64,000 nt of DNA from CAVUDO01 sp963740255 (lineage in GTDB: Bacteria; Actinomycetota; Actinomycetes; Mycobacteriales; Cryptosporangiaceae): contig CAVUDO010000002.1 of NCBI GenBank assembly GCA_963740255.1, forward strand, positions 124,001 to 188,000, in the 5' to 3' direction. The position numbers and the translations under genes were made by a program. Positions 15,879 through 26,014 of the stretch are shown here, in pieces. The first letter of the stretch is position 1. Every line of letters starts with the position of its first letter. The notes below the pieces were generated by a model that was not told the DNA's origin, searched no databases, and was given only the letters and a program-made list of their open reading frames with translations.

Positions 15879-17288
15879 GTGACCGTTTCCGTGCTCGCCC
15901 CGACCTCCAAGCTGGCCCGCTGCGGTGTCCTCGCCGGTGTCGTCGCGATCCTGGCCGCGACCACGGCCTGTTCGGACATGCCGAGCAGCCACGACATGGA
16001 CCCGGTCTCTTCGCTCCGCCCGACGGCCCACGCCACCACCTCGTGGCGCGCCGAGCGCGCGGCGGAGCTCGGCGAGGGCCTGCGGACGATCGTCGCCGAG
16101 CAGCGCTTCGCCGAGGTCGTGCACCTGGCCAGCGGCCGCCGGAGCCCGCAGGCGCCGAACGTCGACGTCGCCGTGATCGAGCTGGACGCGTCGGGCCGGC
16201 CAGCCGCCGCCGCGGACGTGCTGCTCGACAAGGACCATCCCCGGGGAGTGGCCGTGCCGGTGGACGCCGAGCTGGGCGTCTCGGCGGTGCGCTGGCGCCG
16301 TTGGGACTCCGACCGGTGGAGCGCGGGGCGCCGCGGGGTGGTCGACGTGGCACCGGGCCGTACGGCCGCGGCGACGGAGTTCATGGCGCCCTACCCCGCG
16401 TCGGTGTTCAAGCTGCTGGTCGCGTTCGGCGTCCTGCACCTGGTCGACCGGGGTGCGGTCCGGCTCGACGGGCGCTATCGGTACGTGTCAGGCAACGGAG
16501 GATGCCCCGGCGGGGCCAACGCGAGCGCCACCAGGACCAATCGCGAGTGGCTGGACGGCATGATCACCTACTCCGACAACCGGAGCACCTGCGCGCTGGT
16601 CCAGCAGCTGCACCGCCACGACGCGGTCGACGGCCTGAACGCGGCGTTCCTCGGCCTCGGCCTCGGCACCCTCCAACTGCGGGGGACCGACCCGGTATCG
16701 GGCGGCCGCTGGACGCCACAGATCACGATGACCGCGCTGGACACCGCGAAGCTGTTGCTGGTCGTCTCCGGCGCACCAGGCGTGCTCTGGCGGACGCCCC
16801 GCCACGTCGAGGTGCGCGCGGACCACGTGCTCTCGGCGAGGTCCCGGCAGGTGTTCCTGGACCTGCTCGCCGACCAGGGGCTCAACTACCAGCTCTCCAC
16901 CGCCAACTGGTGCGGGCTGCCCTACCCTGCCGCCGGCCTGCCGCAGCGGATCGCACCGCGCTGGATCGACCGGAAGGACGGCACCGTCACCGTGCACGGC
17001 CGCGTCTACGGCCAGGACGTCCGCACCTGCAACGCCCGTGCCGAGGTGACCTTCGCGCACAAGACCGGGCTCACCGAGGACGCTGCCGGCGACGCGGGCA
17101 TCGTCACGTCCCTGCCGGGGGCCAGCGCCCGCCGCTACATCGTGGTGATGTTCTCCACCCTCGGGTCGCGGTACGGCGATCCCGCCACGGCCCGCGTCCG
17201 TGGGGGTCGCGCACGGGGCGTGACCTGCACCGAGCGGATCGCGGTGCTGGGCCGACGCATCGACATGCTGATGACGGGCGCACCCTGA
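15879..17288 (+). CDS. Lipoprotein serine hydrolase (beta-lactamase/PBP-like)
   Basis: A 469-residue secreted penicillin-recognising-type enzyme. The N-terminus is a lipoprotein signal with lipobox ATTAC. The catalytic set is complete: S-x-x-K as PASVFK (Ser about residue 175, Lys 178), an S-x-N-like YSDN near residue 230, and the KTG triad as HKTG near residue 394. It could be a beta-lactamase or a DD-peptidase-like enzyme; the long insertion before KTG makes a simple class A enzyme less likely. The start is GTG 15879; the frame is open far upstream, but the signal peptide fixes the N-terminus. Confidence 0.82.
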   Translation: MTVSVLAPTSKLARCGVLAGVVAILAATTACSDMPSSHDMDPVSSLRPTAHATTSWRAERAAELGEGLRTIVAEQRFAEVVHLASGRRSPQAPNVDVAVIELDASGRPAAAADVLLDKDHPRGVAVPVDAELGVSAVRWRRWDSDRWSAGRRGVVDVAPGRTAAATEFMAPYPASVFKLLVAFGVLHLVDRGAVRLDGRYRYVSGNGGCPGGANASATRTNREWLDGMITYSDNRSTCALVQQLHRHDAVDGLNAAFLGLGLGTLQLRGTDPVSGGRWTPQITMTALDTAKLLLVVSGAPGVLWRTPRHVEVRADHVLSARSRQVFLDLLADQGLNYQLSTANWCGLPYPAAGLPQRIAPRWIDRKDGTVTVHGRVYGQDVRTCNARAEVTFAHKTGLTEDAAGDAGIVTSLPGASARRYIVVMFSTLGSRYGDPATARVRGGRARGVTCTERIAVLGRRIDMLMTGAP

Positions 17289-17452
17289 GGCGGTCATCAG
17301 CACCGGTGGCCCTGTTCGGGTGCGCGTGCTGGACAGCGCTGGCGGATCCTCCCCTGGGCCCCGCCTGATACGTTTCTGCCGTCGGGAGACCGCACACACG
17401 AGACAGCGCGCGCAACGGTCGCGCACCACCGGCCAGGACGGAGCGCACCCCG

Positions 17453-18877
17453 GTGAACGTCCAGCACCCGCCGATGACCCCGGCCCAGCAGCCGCTGTTC
17501 CACCCGCCCTCGGGCGCGGCGCGACCGCGGATGGCGTTCCTCGGCACCGGTTACCTCGGTGCGACGTACGCGATCTGCTACGCCGAACTGGGCTACGAGG
17601 TGCTCGGCTTCGACGTGGACGAGGCGAAGATCGCCAAGCTGGCCGCCGGCGAGGTGCCGTTCCACGAGCCCGGCCTGGACGAGCTGCTCCGGCGTGGCCT
17701 GGCCAGTCGCCGGCTGCGCTTCACCACGTCCTATGCCGAGGTCGCCGACTTCGCCGACATCCACTTCATCTGTGTCGGCACGCCGCAGCAGGCCGACAGC
17801 ATGGCCGCCGACATGCGGTACGTGGCTGCCGCCGTCACCGGTGTCGCACCGCACCTGCGTCGGAAGGCGCTGTTCGTCGGGAAGTCCACCGTGCCCGCGG
17901 GCACCGCGGACTGGGTCGAGCGACTGGTCGCCGAACACGCCCCGGGGCTGGGCATCGAGGTGGCCTGGAATCCCGAGTTCCTGCAGGAGGCGCACGCGGT
18001 CGAGGACGTGCTGCGTCCCGACCGGCTGGTCTTCGGGGTGAAGTCGGACTGGGCCTATGCCGCGCTGTTCGCCGCGCACAAGGGCGTGTTCGACCTCGCC
18101 GCGGCGCAGGACCGCGAGGTGCCGGTGGTGGTCACCGACTTCGCCACCGCGGAGCTGGTCAAGGTCGCCGCCAACTCGTTCCTGGCCACCAAGATCTCGT
18201 TCATCAACGCGATGTCGATCATGTGTGACGCGGTGGGCGCCGATGTCGGCGACCTGGCCAGGGCGATGGGGTACGACGAGCGGATCGGCTCGAAGTTCCT
18301 CCGCGCCGGCATCGGGTTCGGCGGCGGTTGCCTGCCCAAGGACATCCGTGCGTTCCAGGCCCGCGCCGCGGAACTCGGCGTCGGCGACTCGTTGCGCCTG
18401 CTGCACGAGGTCGACCTGATCAACAACGGCCAGCGCGACCGGGTGGTGCACCTCGCCGTCGAGCTGCTCGACCGCCCGGTCGGCGGCGGCGGCCTGTTCG
18501 CCGGCACCCGGATCGCCGTGCTGGGCGCCACGTTCAAGCCCAACACCGACGACATCCGCGACTCGCCCGCCCTGGCCGTCGCCACCGCCCTGCGCGACGG
18601 CGGCGCGCACGTGGTGATCTACGACCCCGAGGGGATGGAGAACGCCCGTCGCGTGCTGTCCGACGTCAGCTACGCCGAGACGTTGCACGACGCCGTCCGG
18701 GACGCCGACGTCACGTGCGTGCTCACCGCGTGGGACGCGTTCCGGCTCGCCGATCCGGCGGAACTCGGCGAACTCGTGGCCGAGCGTCGGGTGGTGGACG
18801 GCATGAACTGCCTCGACCCCAAGGTCTGGACCGCCGCCGGCTGGACCTACCGCGGCCTCGGCCGCCGTATGCCGTAA
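17453..18877 (+). CDS. UDP-glucose 6-dehydrogenase
   Basis: Oxidises UDP-glucose to UDP-glucuronate with two NAD+, supplying sugars for the cell envelope. The protein has 474 residues. The N-terminal Rossmann motif GTGYLGATYAICYAELGYEV begins near residue 28, NPEFLQEAHAV lies in the middle, and the catalytic cysteine is in GIGFGGGCLPKDIRAF near residue 290. The C-terminal UDP-binding domain (LGATFKPNTDDIRDSP) is complete. The start is GTG 17453. It stands alone, without glycosyltransferase neighbours. Confidence 0.93.
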   Translation: MNVQHPPMTPAQQPLFHPPSGAARPRMAFLGTGYLGATYAICYAELGYEVLGFDVDEAKIAKLAAGEVPFHEPGLDELLRRGLASRRLRFTTSYAEVADFADIHFICVGTPQQADSMAADMRYVAAAVTGVAPHLRRKALFVGKSTVPAGTADWVERLVAEHAPGLGIEVAWNPEFLQEAHAVEDVLRPDRLVFGVKSDWAYAALFAAHKGVFDLAAAQDREVPVVVTDFATAELVKVAANSFLATKISFINAMSIMCDAVGADVGDLARAMGYDERIGSKFLRAGIGFGGGCLPKDIRAFQARAAELGVGDSLRLLHEVDLINNGQRDRVVHLAVELLDRPVGGGGLFAGTRIAVLGATFKPNTDDIRDSPALAVATALRDGGAHVVIYDPEGMENARRVLSDVSYAETLHDAVRDADVTCVLTAWDAFRLADPAELGELVAERRVVDGMNCLDPKVWTAAGWTYRGLGRRMP

Positions 18878-18924
18878 CGCCTTCCCGACTCCGCGGGGGG
18901 TGCGGCCGGCCGTCGGAGGTCGCC

Positions 18925-18930
18925 TACACT
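18925..18930 (+). promoter_or_regulatory. Candidate -10 box (TACACT) upstream of tig
   Basis: TACACT sits about 105 bp upstream of the tig start in the ugd-tig gap. It is the best AT-rich hexamer there; no clear -35 can be paired with it. Confidence 0.3.
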
Positions 18931-19034
18931 TCTGGGGTCATCCGCACGGCTCGACGCAGCCCCGCCGGCTTTCCCGCCGCGGTCGACCGCGCGCAGCGCC
19001 GTGAGCATCCCGATCAGTCCTGAGGAGTACGCGC

Positions 19035-20372
19035 GTGAAGAGCACCGTCGAGACCCTGAGCCCGACCCGGGTGCGGCTCGCCGTCGAGGTGCCCTTCGAC
19101 GAGCTCCAGCCCAACCTGGAGCGGGCGTACCGGACGATCGCCGGCCAGATCACGATCCCGGGCTTCCGCAAGGGCAAGGTGCCGCCGCGCCTGATCGACC
19201 AGCGGGTCGGCCGCGCCGCCGTGCTGGAGGAAACCCTGAACGAGGCGATCCCCACCCACTACTCCGACGCCGTGCGCGAGCACTCCGTCAAGGTGATTGG
19301 CGCTCCCGAGGTGGACGTGACCGAGCTGGTCGACGGGGAGAAGGTCACGTTCACCGCCGAGGTGGACGTCCGGCCCGAGCTGGAGCTGCCCGCGTTCACG
19401 GACCTGGTCGTGACGGTCGACGAGATCGCCGTCACCGACGAGGAGGTCACCGAACAGGTGGGCCTCCTGCGGGAGCGGTTCGCGATCCTCAAGACCGTCG
19501 AGCGGCCGGTCGGGCCGGGGGACTACGTCTCCCTCGATCTCCTCGCGACCGTGGACGGCGAAGCCGTGCCGGGCGGTGTGGCCGACGGGCTGTCGTACGA
19601 GGTGGGCTCGGGTCAACTGCTGCTGGGCACCGACGAAGCGGTGCTGGGCAAGTCGGCGGGGGAGCAGTCCACGTTCACCACCGCCCTGGTGGCCGGCGAG
19701 TATGCCGGCCGGGACGCCCAGGTGCAGATCACGGTCAAGTCCGTGAAGGAGAAGATCCTCCCGCCGCTGGACGACGACTTCGCCCAGACCGCCAGCGAGT
19801 TCGACTCGCTCGCCGAGCTTGAGGCCGACGTCCGGTCCAGGATCGAGAAGGCCAAGCAGCTCGAGCAGACCGTGCACGCCCGCGACAACACCCTGGAGGC
19901 CCTGCTCGCGGCCGTCGAGGTGCCGATGCCCGAGAAGGTGCTGGAGGACGAGGTCTCCTTCCGCAAGCATCAGCTCGACCACGGCCTGGAGCGCGCCGGG
20001 GTGGCCATGGAGCACTACCTGGAGCGGGAGGGCCAGACCGCCGAGGAGTTCGAGGCCACCCTCCGCAAGGACAGCGAAGCGGCCGTCAAGGCCCAGCTCG
20101 TGCTGGACACGATCGCCGACGCCGAACAGCTCGGGGTCACCGACACCGAGCTCACGGGTGAGGTCGTGCGGCGCGCCAAGCAGTCCGGGGTGCCCGCTCA
20201 GGAGTACGCCGACCAGCTGGTCAAGGCCGGTCAGCTGGCGCTCGTGGTCGCCGACCTGCGGCGCGGCAAGGCATTGGCGGTGGTGATCGAGCAGGCGCAG
20301 ATCCACGACACCGCCGGCGTCGAGGTCAACCTCGACCTGCTCAAGTCCGACCTGGCTGCCGGTACGGTCTGA
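19035..20372 (+). CDS. tig: Trigger factor
   Basis: Ribosome-bound chaperone and peptidyl-prolyl isomerase that receives nascent chains at the exit tunnel. The protein has 445 residues. The ribosome-docking signature GFRKGKVPP lies near residue 43, a central FKBP-like domain (about residues 155-240, GDYVSLDL through KSVKEKILP) follows, then the long helical C-terminal chaperone arms. The start is GTG 19035 behind GAGGAG. It precedes the clpP genes, as in many bacteria, with its own transcription unit likely. Confidence 0.96.
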   Translation: MKSTVETLSPTRVRLAVEVPFDELQPNLERAYRTIAGQITIPGFRKGKVPPRLIDQRVGRAAVLEETLNEAIPTHYSDAVREHSVKVIGAPEVDVTELVDGEKVTFTAEVDVRPELELPAFTDLVVTVDEIAVTDEEVTEQVGLLRERFAILKTVERPVGPGDYVSLDLLATVDGEAVPGGVADGLSYEVGSGQLLLGTDEAVLGKSAGEQSTFTTALVAGEYAGRDAQVQITVKSVKEKILPPLDDDFAQTASEFDSLAELEADVRSRIEKAKQLEQTVHARDNTLEALLAAVEVPMPEKVLEDEVSFRKHQLDHGLERAGVAMEHYLEREGQTAEEFEATLRKDSEAAVKAQLVLDTIADAEQLGVTDTELTGEVVRRAKQSGVPAQEYADQLVKAGQLALVVADLRRGKALAVVIEQAQIHDTAGVEVNLDLLKSDLAAGTV

Positions 20373-20425
20373 TCCGGCCTCGGCCGCCCGACCCCGCGCC
20401 ATGCACGGGGCTCGCCGGCACCCTG

Positions 20426-20436
20426 CGCTGACAGCG
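20426..20436. promoter_or_regulatory. ClgR-box candidate upstream of clpP1
   Basis: CGCTGACAGCG fits the core CGCYNANRGCG of the actinobacterial ClgR operator exactly, and the following AAC fits WWS; the four bases before it do not fit the full consensus. It is centred about 60 bp upstream of the transcription start predicted from the TAGGGT at 20478-20483, a position that suits an activator. ClgR is known to activate clpP1P2 in Corynebacterium and Streptomyces. Confidence 0.6.
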
Positions 20437-20477
20437 AACAGCGGGCCGCGGGGGACTCAGGTGCCCTCGCACCGCGT

Positions 20478-20483
20478 TAGGGT
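20478..20483 (+). promoter_or_regulatory. Candidate -10 box (TAGGGT) of the clpP1-clpP2 operon
   Basis: TAGGGT about 90 bp upstream of clpP1 and 42 bp downstream of the ClgR-box candidate. The lack of a good -35 is what one expects from an activator-dependent promoter. Confidence 0.45.
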
Positions 20484-20571
20484 CGGAGACAACCGGGCCC
20501 TCGCGGCGACGGTGCGACCGCCCGAACGATCCCGACCCGGAACCACCCGAACCAGTCGAAGGCAGGCACTC

Positions 20572-21204
20572 GTGACTCAGAGGTACACACCGTCCGACCC
20601 CGCCGGACGGATGCCGAGCGGCGGCGGCATGAACTTCGACGACTCGGTGTTCAACCGCCTGCTCAAGGAACGCATCATCTTCCTGGGCGAGCAGTTCGAC
20701 GACGACATGGCCAACCGCCTGTGTGCCCAGTTCCTGCTGCTCTCGGCGGAGGACCCGAAGAGCGACATCGCGCTCTACGTCAACTCGCCCGGCGGCTCGG
20801 TCTCGGCCGGAATGGCCATCTACGACACGATGCAGTTCATCCCGAACGACGTGGCCACCTACGGGCTCGGGCTCGCTGCCTCGATGGGCCAGTTCATCCT
20901 GTGCGCGGGCACGGCCGGCAAACGCTACGCCCTGCCGCACACGCGGATCATGATGCACCAGCCCTCCGGCGGCATCGGCGGCTCGGCCAGCGACATCGCC
21001 ATCCAGGCCGAGCAGATGCTCTACACCAAGAAGCTCATGCAGGAGCGGATCGCCCACCACACCGGCCAGACCGTCGACCAGGTCGAGGCCGACTCCGACC
21101 GCGACCGCTGGTTCACCGCCGAGGAGGCCAAGGAGTACGGCCTGATCGACGCCGTCCTGCCCAGCACCGCCGACGTGGCGGCGACCACCTCGTCCCGCCG
21201 CTGA
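20572..21204 (+). CDS. clpP1: ATP-dependent Clp protease proteolytic subunit 1
   Basis: Serine protease subunit of the ClpP1P2 barrel that degrades substrates unfolded by ClpX or ClpC. The protein has 210 residues. The catalytic Ser is in GLAASMGQF (about residue 107), His in IMMHQPSGG (about 132), and the Asp in ADSDRDRW (about 182). The GTG at 20572 follows GAAGGCAGG; an upstream in-frame ATG at 20401 would add a non-conserved tail that runs through the promoter, so I rejected it. clpP2 begins 61 nt downstream. Confidence 0.96.
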   Translation: MTQRYTPSDPAGRMPSGGGMNFDDSVFNRLLKERIIFLGEQFDDDMANRLCAQFLLLSAEDPKSDIALYVNSPGGSVSAGMAIYDTMQFIPNDVATYGLGLAASMGQFILCAGTAGKRYALPHTRIMMHQPSGGIGGSASDIAIQAEQMLYTKKLMQERIAHHTGQTVDQVEADSDRDRWFTAEEAKEYGLIDAVLPSTADVAATTSSRR

Positions 21205-21265
21205 CCTCCGGCCGACCGCCGGGCCCGACGCCAGAACCGAGTCTCCTCCGGAGGACCGAATTCCG

Positions 21266-21928
21266 ATGAACGAGTTTTCCATCCCGCGAGGCGCCGCCGC
21301 GCCGGTGTACGCGCCGCAGTCCCGGTACGTGCTGCCGTCGTTCGTCGAGCGCACCTCGTACGGGATCAAGGAGTCCAACCCGTACAACAAGCTGTTCGAG
21401 GAACGGATCATCTTCCTCGGCGTCCAGATCGACGACGCCTCGGCCAACGACGTGATGGCCCAGCTCATCTGCCTGGAGTCGGCCGACCCCGACCGCGACA
21501 TCATCATGTACATCAACTCGCCGGGCGGTTCGTTCACCGCGCTCACGGCGATCTACGACACGATGCAGTACGTCCGCCCGGACATCCAGACGGTGTGCAT
21601 GGGCCAGGCCGCGTCGGCCGCCGCCGTGATCCTCGCCGCCGGCACGCCGGGCAAGCGCCTCGCGCTGCCGAATGCCCGGGTGCTCATCCACCAGCCCTAC
21701 AGCGAGGGTGGCGGCCAGGGCAGCGACATCGAGATCCAGGCGCGTGAGATCCTGCGGATGCGCACCCAGCTGGAGACGATGCTCGCCCAGCACTCCAACC
21801 AGACGGTGGAGAAGGTCCGCAAGGACATCGAGCGCGACAAGATCCTCACCGCCGAGGAGGCCAAGGACTACGGCCTCATCGACCAGGTGCTGGAGAGCCG
21901 CAAGCGCGAAGCGGTCACCGCCAGCTAG
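21266..21928 (+). CDS. clpP2: ATP-dependent Clp protease proteolytic subunit 2
   Basis: The second ClpP paralogue (220 residues); in actinobacteria the active peptidase is a ClpP1-ClpP2 hetero-tetradecamer. The triad is intact: Ser in GQAASAAAV (about residue 115), His in VLIHQPYSEGG (about 140), Asp in IERDKILTAEEA. The N-terminal pro-region (about 35 residues before YNKLFEERI) is probably processed. The ATG at 21266 is preceded by CCGGAGGACCG. It is co-transcribed with clpP1. Confidence 0.96.
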   Translation: MNEFSIPRGAAAPVYAPQSRYVLPSFVERTSYGIKESNPYNKLFEERIIFLGVQIDDASANDVMAQLICLESADPDRDIIMYINSPGGSFTALTAIYDTMQYVRPDIQTVCMGQAASAAAVILAAGTPGKRLALPNARVLIHQPYSEGGGQGSDIEIQAREILRMRTQLETMLAQHSNQTVEKVRKDIERDKILTAEEAKDYGLIDQVLESRKREAVTAS

Positions 21929-22032
21929 GGCCGGCGACGCGCCCGGGGAGATGGGGTTACCTCCGGGCGCCGAGCATGTACCGTCGAGGAGTCAGTCGGC
22001 CGGGCGTCGACACAGACAGGAGATGGTCGTAC

Positions 22033-23322
<1,290 letters not shown>

Positions 23323-23377
23323 CCGACGCGACGCCCGGCCGTCGCCGTCGCGGAGCCGCTCCGGGGAGGACCGAGCC

Positions 23378-24184
23378 ATGAAGGTGGCGGCCTGCCAGCT
23401 CAACAGCCGCGGTGACCGTGCACGGAACCTCGCCACCGCCCGGCGGCTGCTGTCCGAGGCGGCCGACCGCGGCGCCGATCTCGCGGTGCTGCCCGAGTTC
23501 GTCGACTACCTCGGTCCGCGGCAGGGGACGCCCGCTCCCGAGCCGGTGGACGGGGAGTTCGCCGCGTACTTCTCCGCGGCCGCGCGGGAGCTGGGGATGT
23601 GGGTGCTCGCCGGCTCGTTCCGGGAACGGGCGCCCGGCGGGCTCGCGTACAACACCTCGCCGCTGTTCGACCGCTCCGGCCGGCTGGCGGTGTCCTATCG
23701 CAAGATCCACCTCTACGACGTCGAGATCCCCGATCGGGTGTCGTTCCGCGAGTCGGCGTCGATCGCGCCGGGGGAGCGGAGCGTGGTCGCCGTTGTCGAG
23801 GGGATCGAGGTGGGCCTGACGATCTGTTACGACCTGCGTTTCCCGGAGCTGTATCGGGAGCTCGCGGTGGCCGGTGCGCGGGTGCTCGTCGTGCCGGCCG
23901 CCTTCATGGCACACACCGGCCGGGACCACTGGGAGGTCCTGCTGCGGGCCCGTGCGATCGAGAACCAGTGCTACCTGGTGGCCGCAGCCCAGATCGGCAA
24001 CCACGAGCCGGGGCGCCGCTGTCACGGACGCAGCATGGTCGTCGACCCGTGGGGGACGGTGCTGGTCCAGGCACCCGACGCTCCGGGGGTGATCGTGGCC
24101 GACCTGGACTTCGAACGGCTGGCGACGATCCGGGCGGAGTTGCCGAGCCTGGCCAACCGTCGGCTCCCAGTCGCCGGCACCTGA
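23378..24184 (+). CDS. Carbon-nitrogen hydrolase (nitrilase superfamily)
   Basis: A 268-residue amidase with the Glu-Lys-Cys triad: E in VLPEFVDY, K in SYRKIHLYD and C in GLTICYDLRFPELYRELA. The pattern is closest to the Nit1/Nit2-like branch, whose members hydrolyse deaminated glutathione or omega-amides. In an actinobacterium that makes mycothiol rather than glutathione the substrate remains open. The ATG at 23378 follows GGGGAGGACC; 55 bp separate it from clpX. Confidence 0.9.
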   Translation: MKVAACQLNSRGDRARNLATARRLLSEAADRGADLAVLPEFVDYLGPRQGTPAPEPVDGEFAAYFSAAARELGMWVLAGSFRERAPGGLAYNTSPLFDRSGRLAVSYRKIHLYDVEIPDRVSFRESASIAPGERSVVAVVEGIEVGLTICYDLRFPELYRELAVAGARVLVVPAAFMAHTGRDHWEVLLRARAIENQCYLVAAAQIGNHEPGRRCHGRSMVVDPWGTVLVQAPDAPGVIVADLDFERLATIRAELPSLANRRLPVAGT

Positions 24185-24271
24185 CCCCGCTCTGTTCGGT
24201 TTGTCCCCAGTGGAGACCTGCGGGCCGCTGCCTGTGGACGGTCGGGTCGGCGTGGCTGTCGGGCTTGCCAG

Positions 24272-24290
24272 ACTCGGACCGAATCCGAGT
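24272..24290. promoter_or_regulatory. Hairpin directly before the SD of the EF-hand gene
   Basis: ACTCGGA and TCCGAGT form a perfect 7-bp stem around the 5-nt loop CCGAA. It ends immediately before GAGGGGGAGG, the SD of the gene at 24304. It may be an operator or a translation-modulating hairpin, and is too short to call a terminator. Confidence 0.4.
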
Positions 24291-24303
24291 GAGGGGGAGG
24301 CCG

Positions 24304-25392
24304 ATGACGGATTACCGGGCGTTCGATCCCACTGCCGCCGCCGCGTTGGCGGCCACACTGCGTCGAGCCGCCGACGACACCGGCCGAGCGCGGAGCAGCG
24401 TGGTTGCCGTGCTCGACCAGTTGGCCGCCACGGAGAGCCCGCCGGGCGAGGTCGCGCGCGTTCCCGCAGTGTTGGCCGACCTGGCGGCCTGGTGCGGCGA
24501 AGCCTCGGCCGACCTGCGCTCCCGCGGCACGGCGGCCGCCGATCCGGCCACGACACCGTTCGGCACGCCGGAGGAGGCCAGCCGCGCGGGCGCCCGGGAT
24601 GCGCGGCGCGTCCGGGACGCCCTGGTCGAGCTGGGTTCGGGTGAGCTCGGCAGGGAGGAGTTCGAGGCGCTGGTGGCCGACCTGGCCCGGCGTGCGGTCG
24701 ATCCGGACTACGCCGCCAGCTACGCGGGCGGGCTGGGTCCGCAGCAGCTCACGTTCGTCGCCGCGTACGGCGCGTTCTACGACGGCGACGGCGATGGCGT
24801 GCTGAACGCCGACGAGCGGAGCACCTACCAGCGGGGAGCCGGTGCGGTGATCGCGCCGGTGGCCGCCGCCGAGCGTGCCGACCGGCTCACGCCCGACCAG
24901 CGTGCCGGCCTGCTCGACGCCCAGCCGCTCGTGCTCGGTCGGATGCTCGGCGTCGGCGGGTTCTCGCCCGTCTTCGCGGCGGAGGCGACCGCCCGGGTGC
25001 TCGGTGCGCCGCCCACCCCGATCCGGCGCGTCGCCGCGCTCCAGGCGTTCGCCGCGTTGCCGGAGCAGCCCGCCGCGGCCCGCGCGCTCGTCCTCGACCC
25101 GGCGACGCTCGGCGATGCGGCGGCGTTCGTCGGTGACCGATCGGGGGCGTGGCCAGCCGACGCCGACGCCGCACTGGCCGCGCTGTTGGCGGCCGCCGCC
25201 GCCGAGGATCCCGACGACCCCGATGCCGTTCTGGCGGCGCGCGACGCGGTCGCCGGGTTCGGGCGTCGGCATCCTGAGCTGCTGGTTCGCGCCGACGGAG
25301 AGCCGACGGCGGTGGGGCGGGTCGTTGCCGGGCTGCCGCACGTCGCGACCCCATCCCATCCGACACCCGACCAGGAGGAGGCAGGAGAATGA
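24304..25392 (+). CDS. Uncharacterised alanine-rich protein with an EF-hand loop
   Basis: A 362-residue, helix-rich, acidic protein that I do not recognise as a named family. The N-terminal ~85 residues are a predicted helical hairpin. The segment DPDYAASYAGGLGPQQLTF (about residues 137-155) resembles the short repeat found in large actinobacterial DUF6571-type proteins. It is followed by DGDGDGVLNADE at residues 160-171, which fits the EF-hand loop D-x-D-x-D-G-x-[hydrophobic]-x-x-x-E at every position. No signal peptide or membrane segment is seen. The stop overlaps the start of the WXG100-like gene (ATGA), so the two products are probably made in step. Confidence 0.7.
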   Translation: MTDYRAFDPTAAAALAATLRRAADDTGRARSSVVAVLDQLAATESPPGEVARVPAVLADLAAWCGEASADLRSRGTAAADPATTPFGTPEEASRAGARDARRVRDALVELGSGELGREEFEALVADLARRAVDPDYAASYAGGLGPQQLTFVAAYGAFYDGDGDGVLNADERSTYQRGAGAVIAPVAAAERADRLTPDQRAGLLDAQPLVLGRMLGVGGFSPVFAAEATARVLGAPPTPIRRVAALQAFAALPEQPAAARALVLDPATLGDAAAFVGDRSGAWPADADAALAALLAAAAAEDPDDPDAVLAARDAVAGFGRRHPELLVRADGEPTAVGRVVAGLPHVATPSHPTPDQEEAGE

Positions 25393-25688
25393 AAGCACCC
25401 GCTCCGACCGGCGGTGGATCCGCCGCGCAGCTGCGTGGCGTCGCCGGTGCGGTCGATCGCAGCGCGGCCGACCTCGACGCGTTGCTGCGTCCGGTCTCGG
25501 CATCGCTGCGGGCCGCGGCCCGGTGGCAAGGCCCGCACCGCGAGCGATTCGACGCGGACGTCGCCGGCCGCGCCCGACGGATGGCTGGCGCGGCGGAGGA
25601 CATGCGTGAGCGGGCACGTGCCCTGCGACGTGCGGCCGACGCGCTGGAACTGCTCGACGGAGCCTCTCCTCGGAGAGGCCTGGGGTGA
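25389..25688 (+). CDS. WXG100-like small helical protein
   Basis: A 99-residue protein whose shape fits an ESAT-6/WXG100 protein: two amphipathic helices flanking a W-Q-G turn at residues 46-48, almost exactly mid-chain. There is no cysteine and no membrane segment. The C-terminal YxxxD/E export signal typical of mycobacterial ESX substrates is missing, so it may be exported with its upstream partner or not at all. No ESX core component (EccC, MycP and others) is present in the window. Confidence 0.6.
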   Translation: MKAPAPTGGGSAAQLRGVAGAVDRSAADLDALLRPVSASLRAAARWQGPHRERFDADVAGRARRMAGAAEDMRERARALRRAADALELLDGASPRRGLG

Positions 25689-25786
25689 CCACGGCTCAAC
25701 CGCCGTGCGTCGCCGAGCAGGAGGGGCGCTGCGAGGATCGCTTTCCCCGGCGGAGGGCGGGTGATGGCCGGGCTGCGCGGCGGCGA

Positions 25787-26014
25787 TCAGCGCTGGGTCG
25801 TCGACGCGGCAGGTCCTTCCACCGCGTGTGTGCCGCACGCCTGGAGCAACATCCCCAGCAGCCACACCGCGATCAGCCCGCCGCCGACGGTGACCATCGC
25901 GCGGCGGATCCGGGACGGCCCGCGGCCGATCGTCCGCCACGCGACCGCGACGACGGCGGCGACGAGCAACAGCCCGATCAACGGCGCCAGGACGGGGCTC
26001 ACAAAGTCGGACAC
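25787..26014 (-). CDS. Small two-pass membrane protein
   Basis: A 75-residue protein with two hydrophobic segments (VLAPLIGLLLVAAVVAVAW and AMVTVGGGLIAVWLLGMLL) joined by a basic loop (RGPSRIRR), which sets a cytoplasmic loop by the positive-inside rule. The function is unknown. It is transcribed convergently with the WXG100-like gene and divergently from valS. The start is GTG 26014. Plus-strand frames here lack any family resemblance. Confidence 0.6.
   Translation of the reverse strand: MSDFVSPVLAPLIGLLLVAAVVAVAWRTIGRGPSRIRRAMVTVGGGLIAVWLLGMLLQACGTHAVEGPAASTTQR

Noticed and set aside
14132..17368. 1078-codon open frame on the plus strand
   Set aside because: Runs antisense to the metallophosphoesterase and AI-2E genes and out of frame through the serine hydrolase; an Arg/Asp/Gly-rich shadow.
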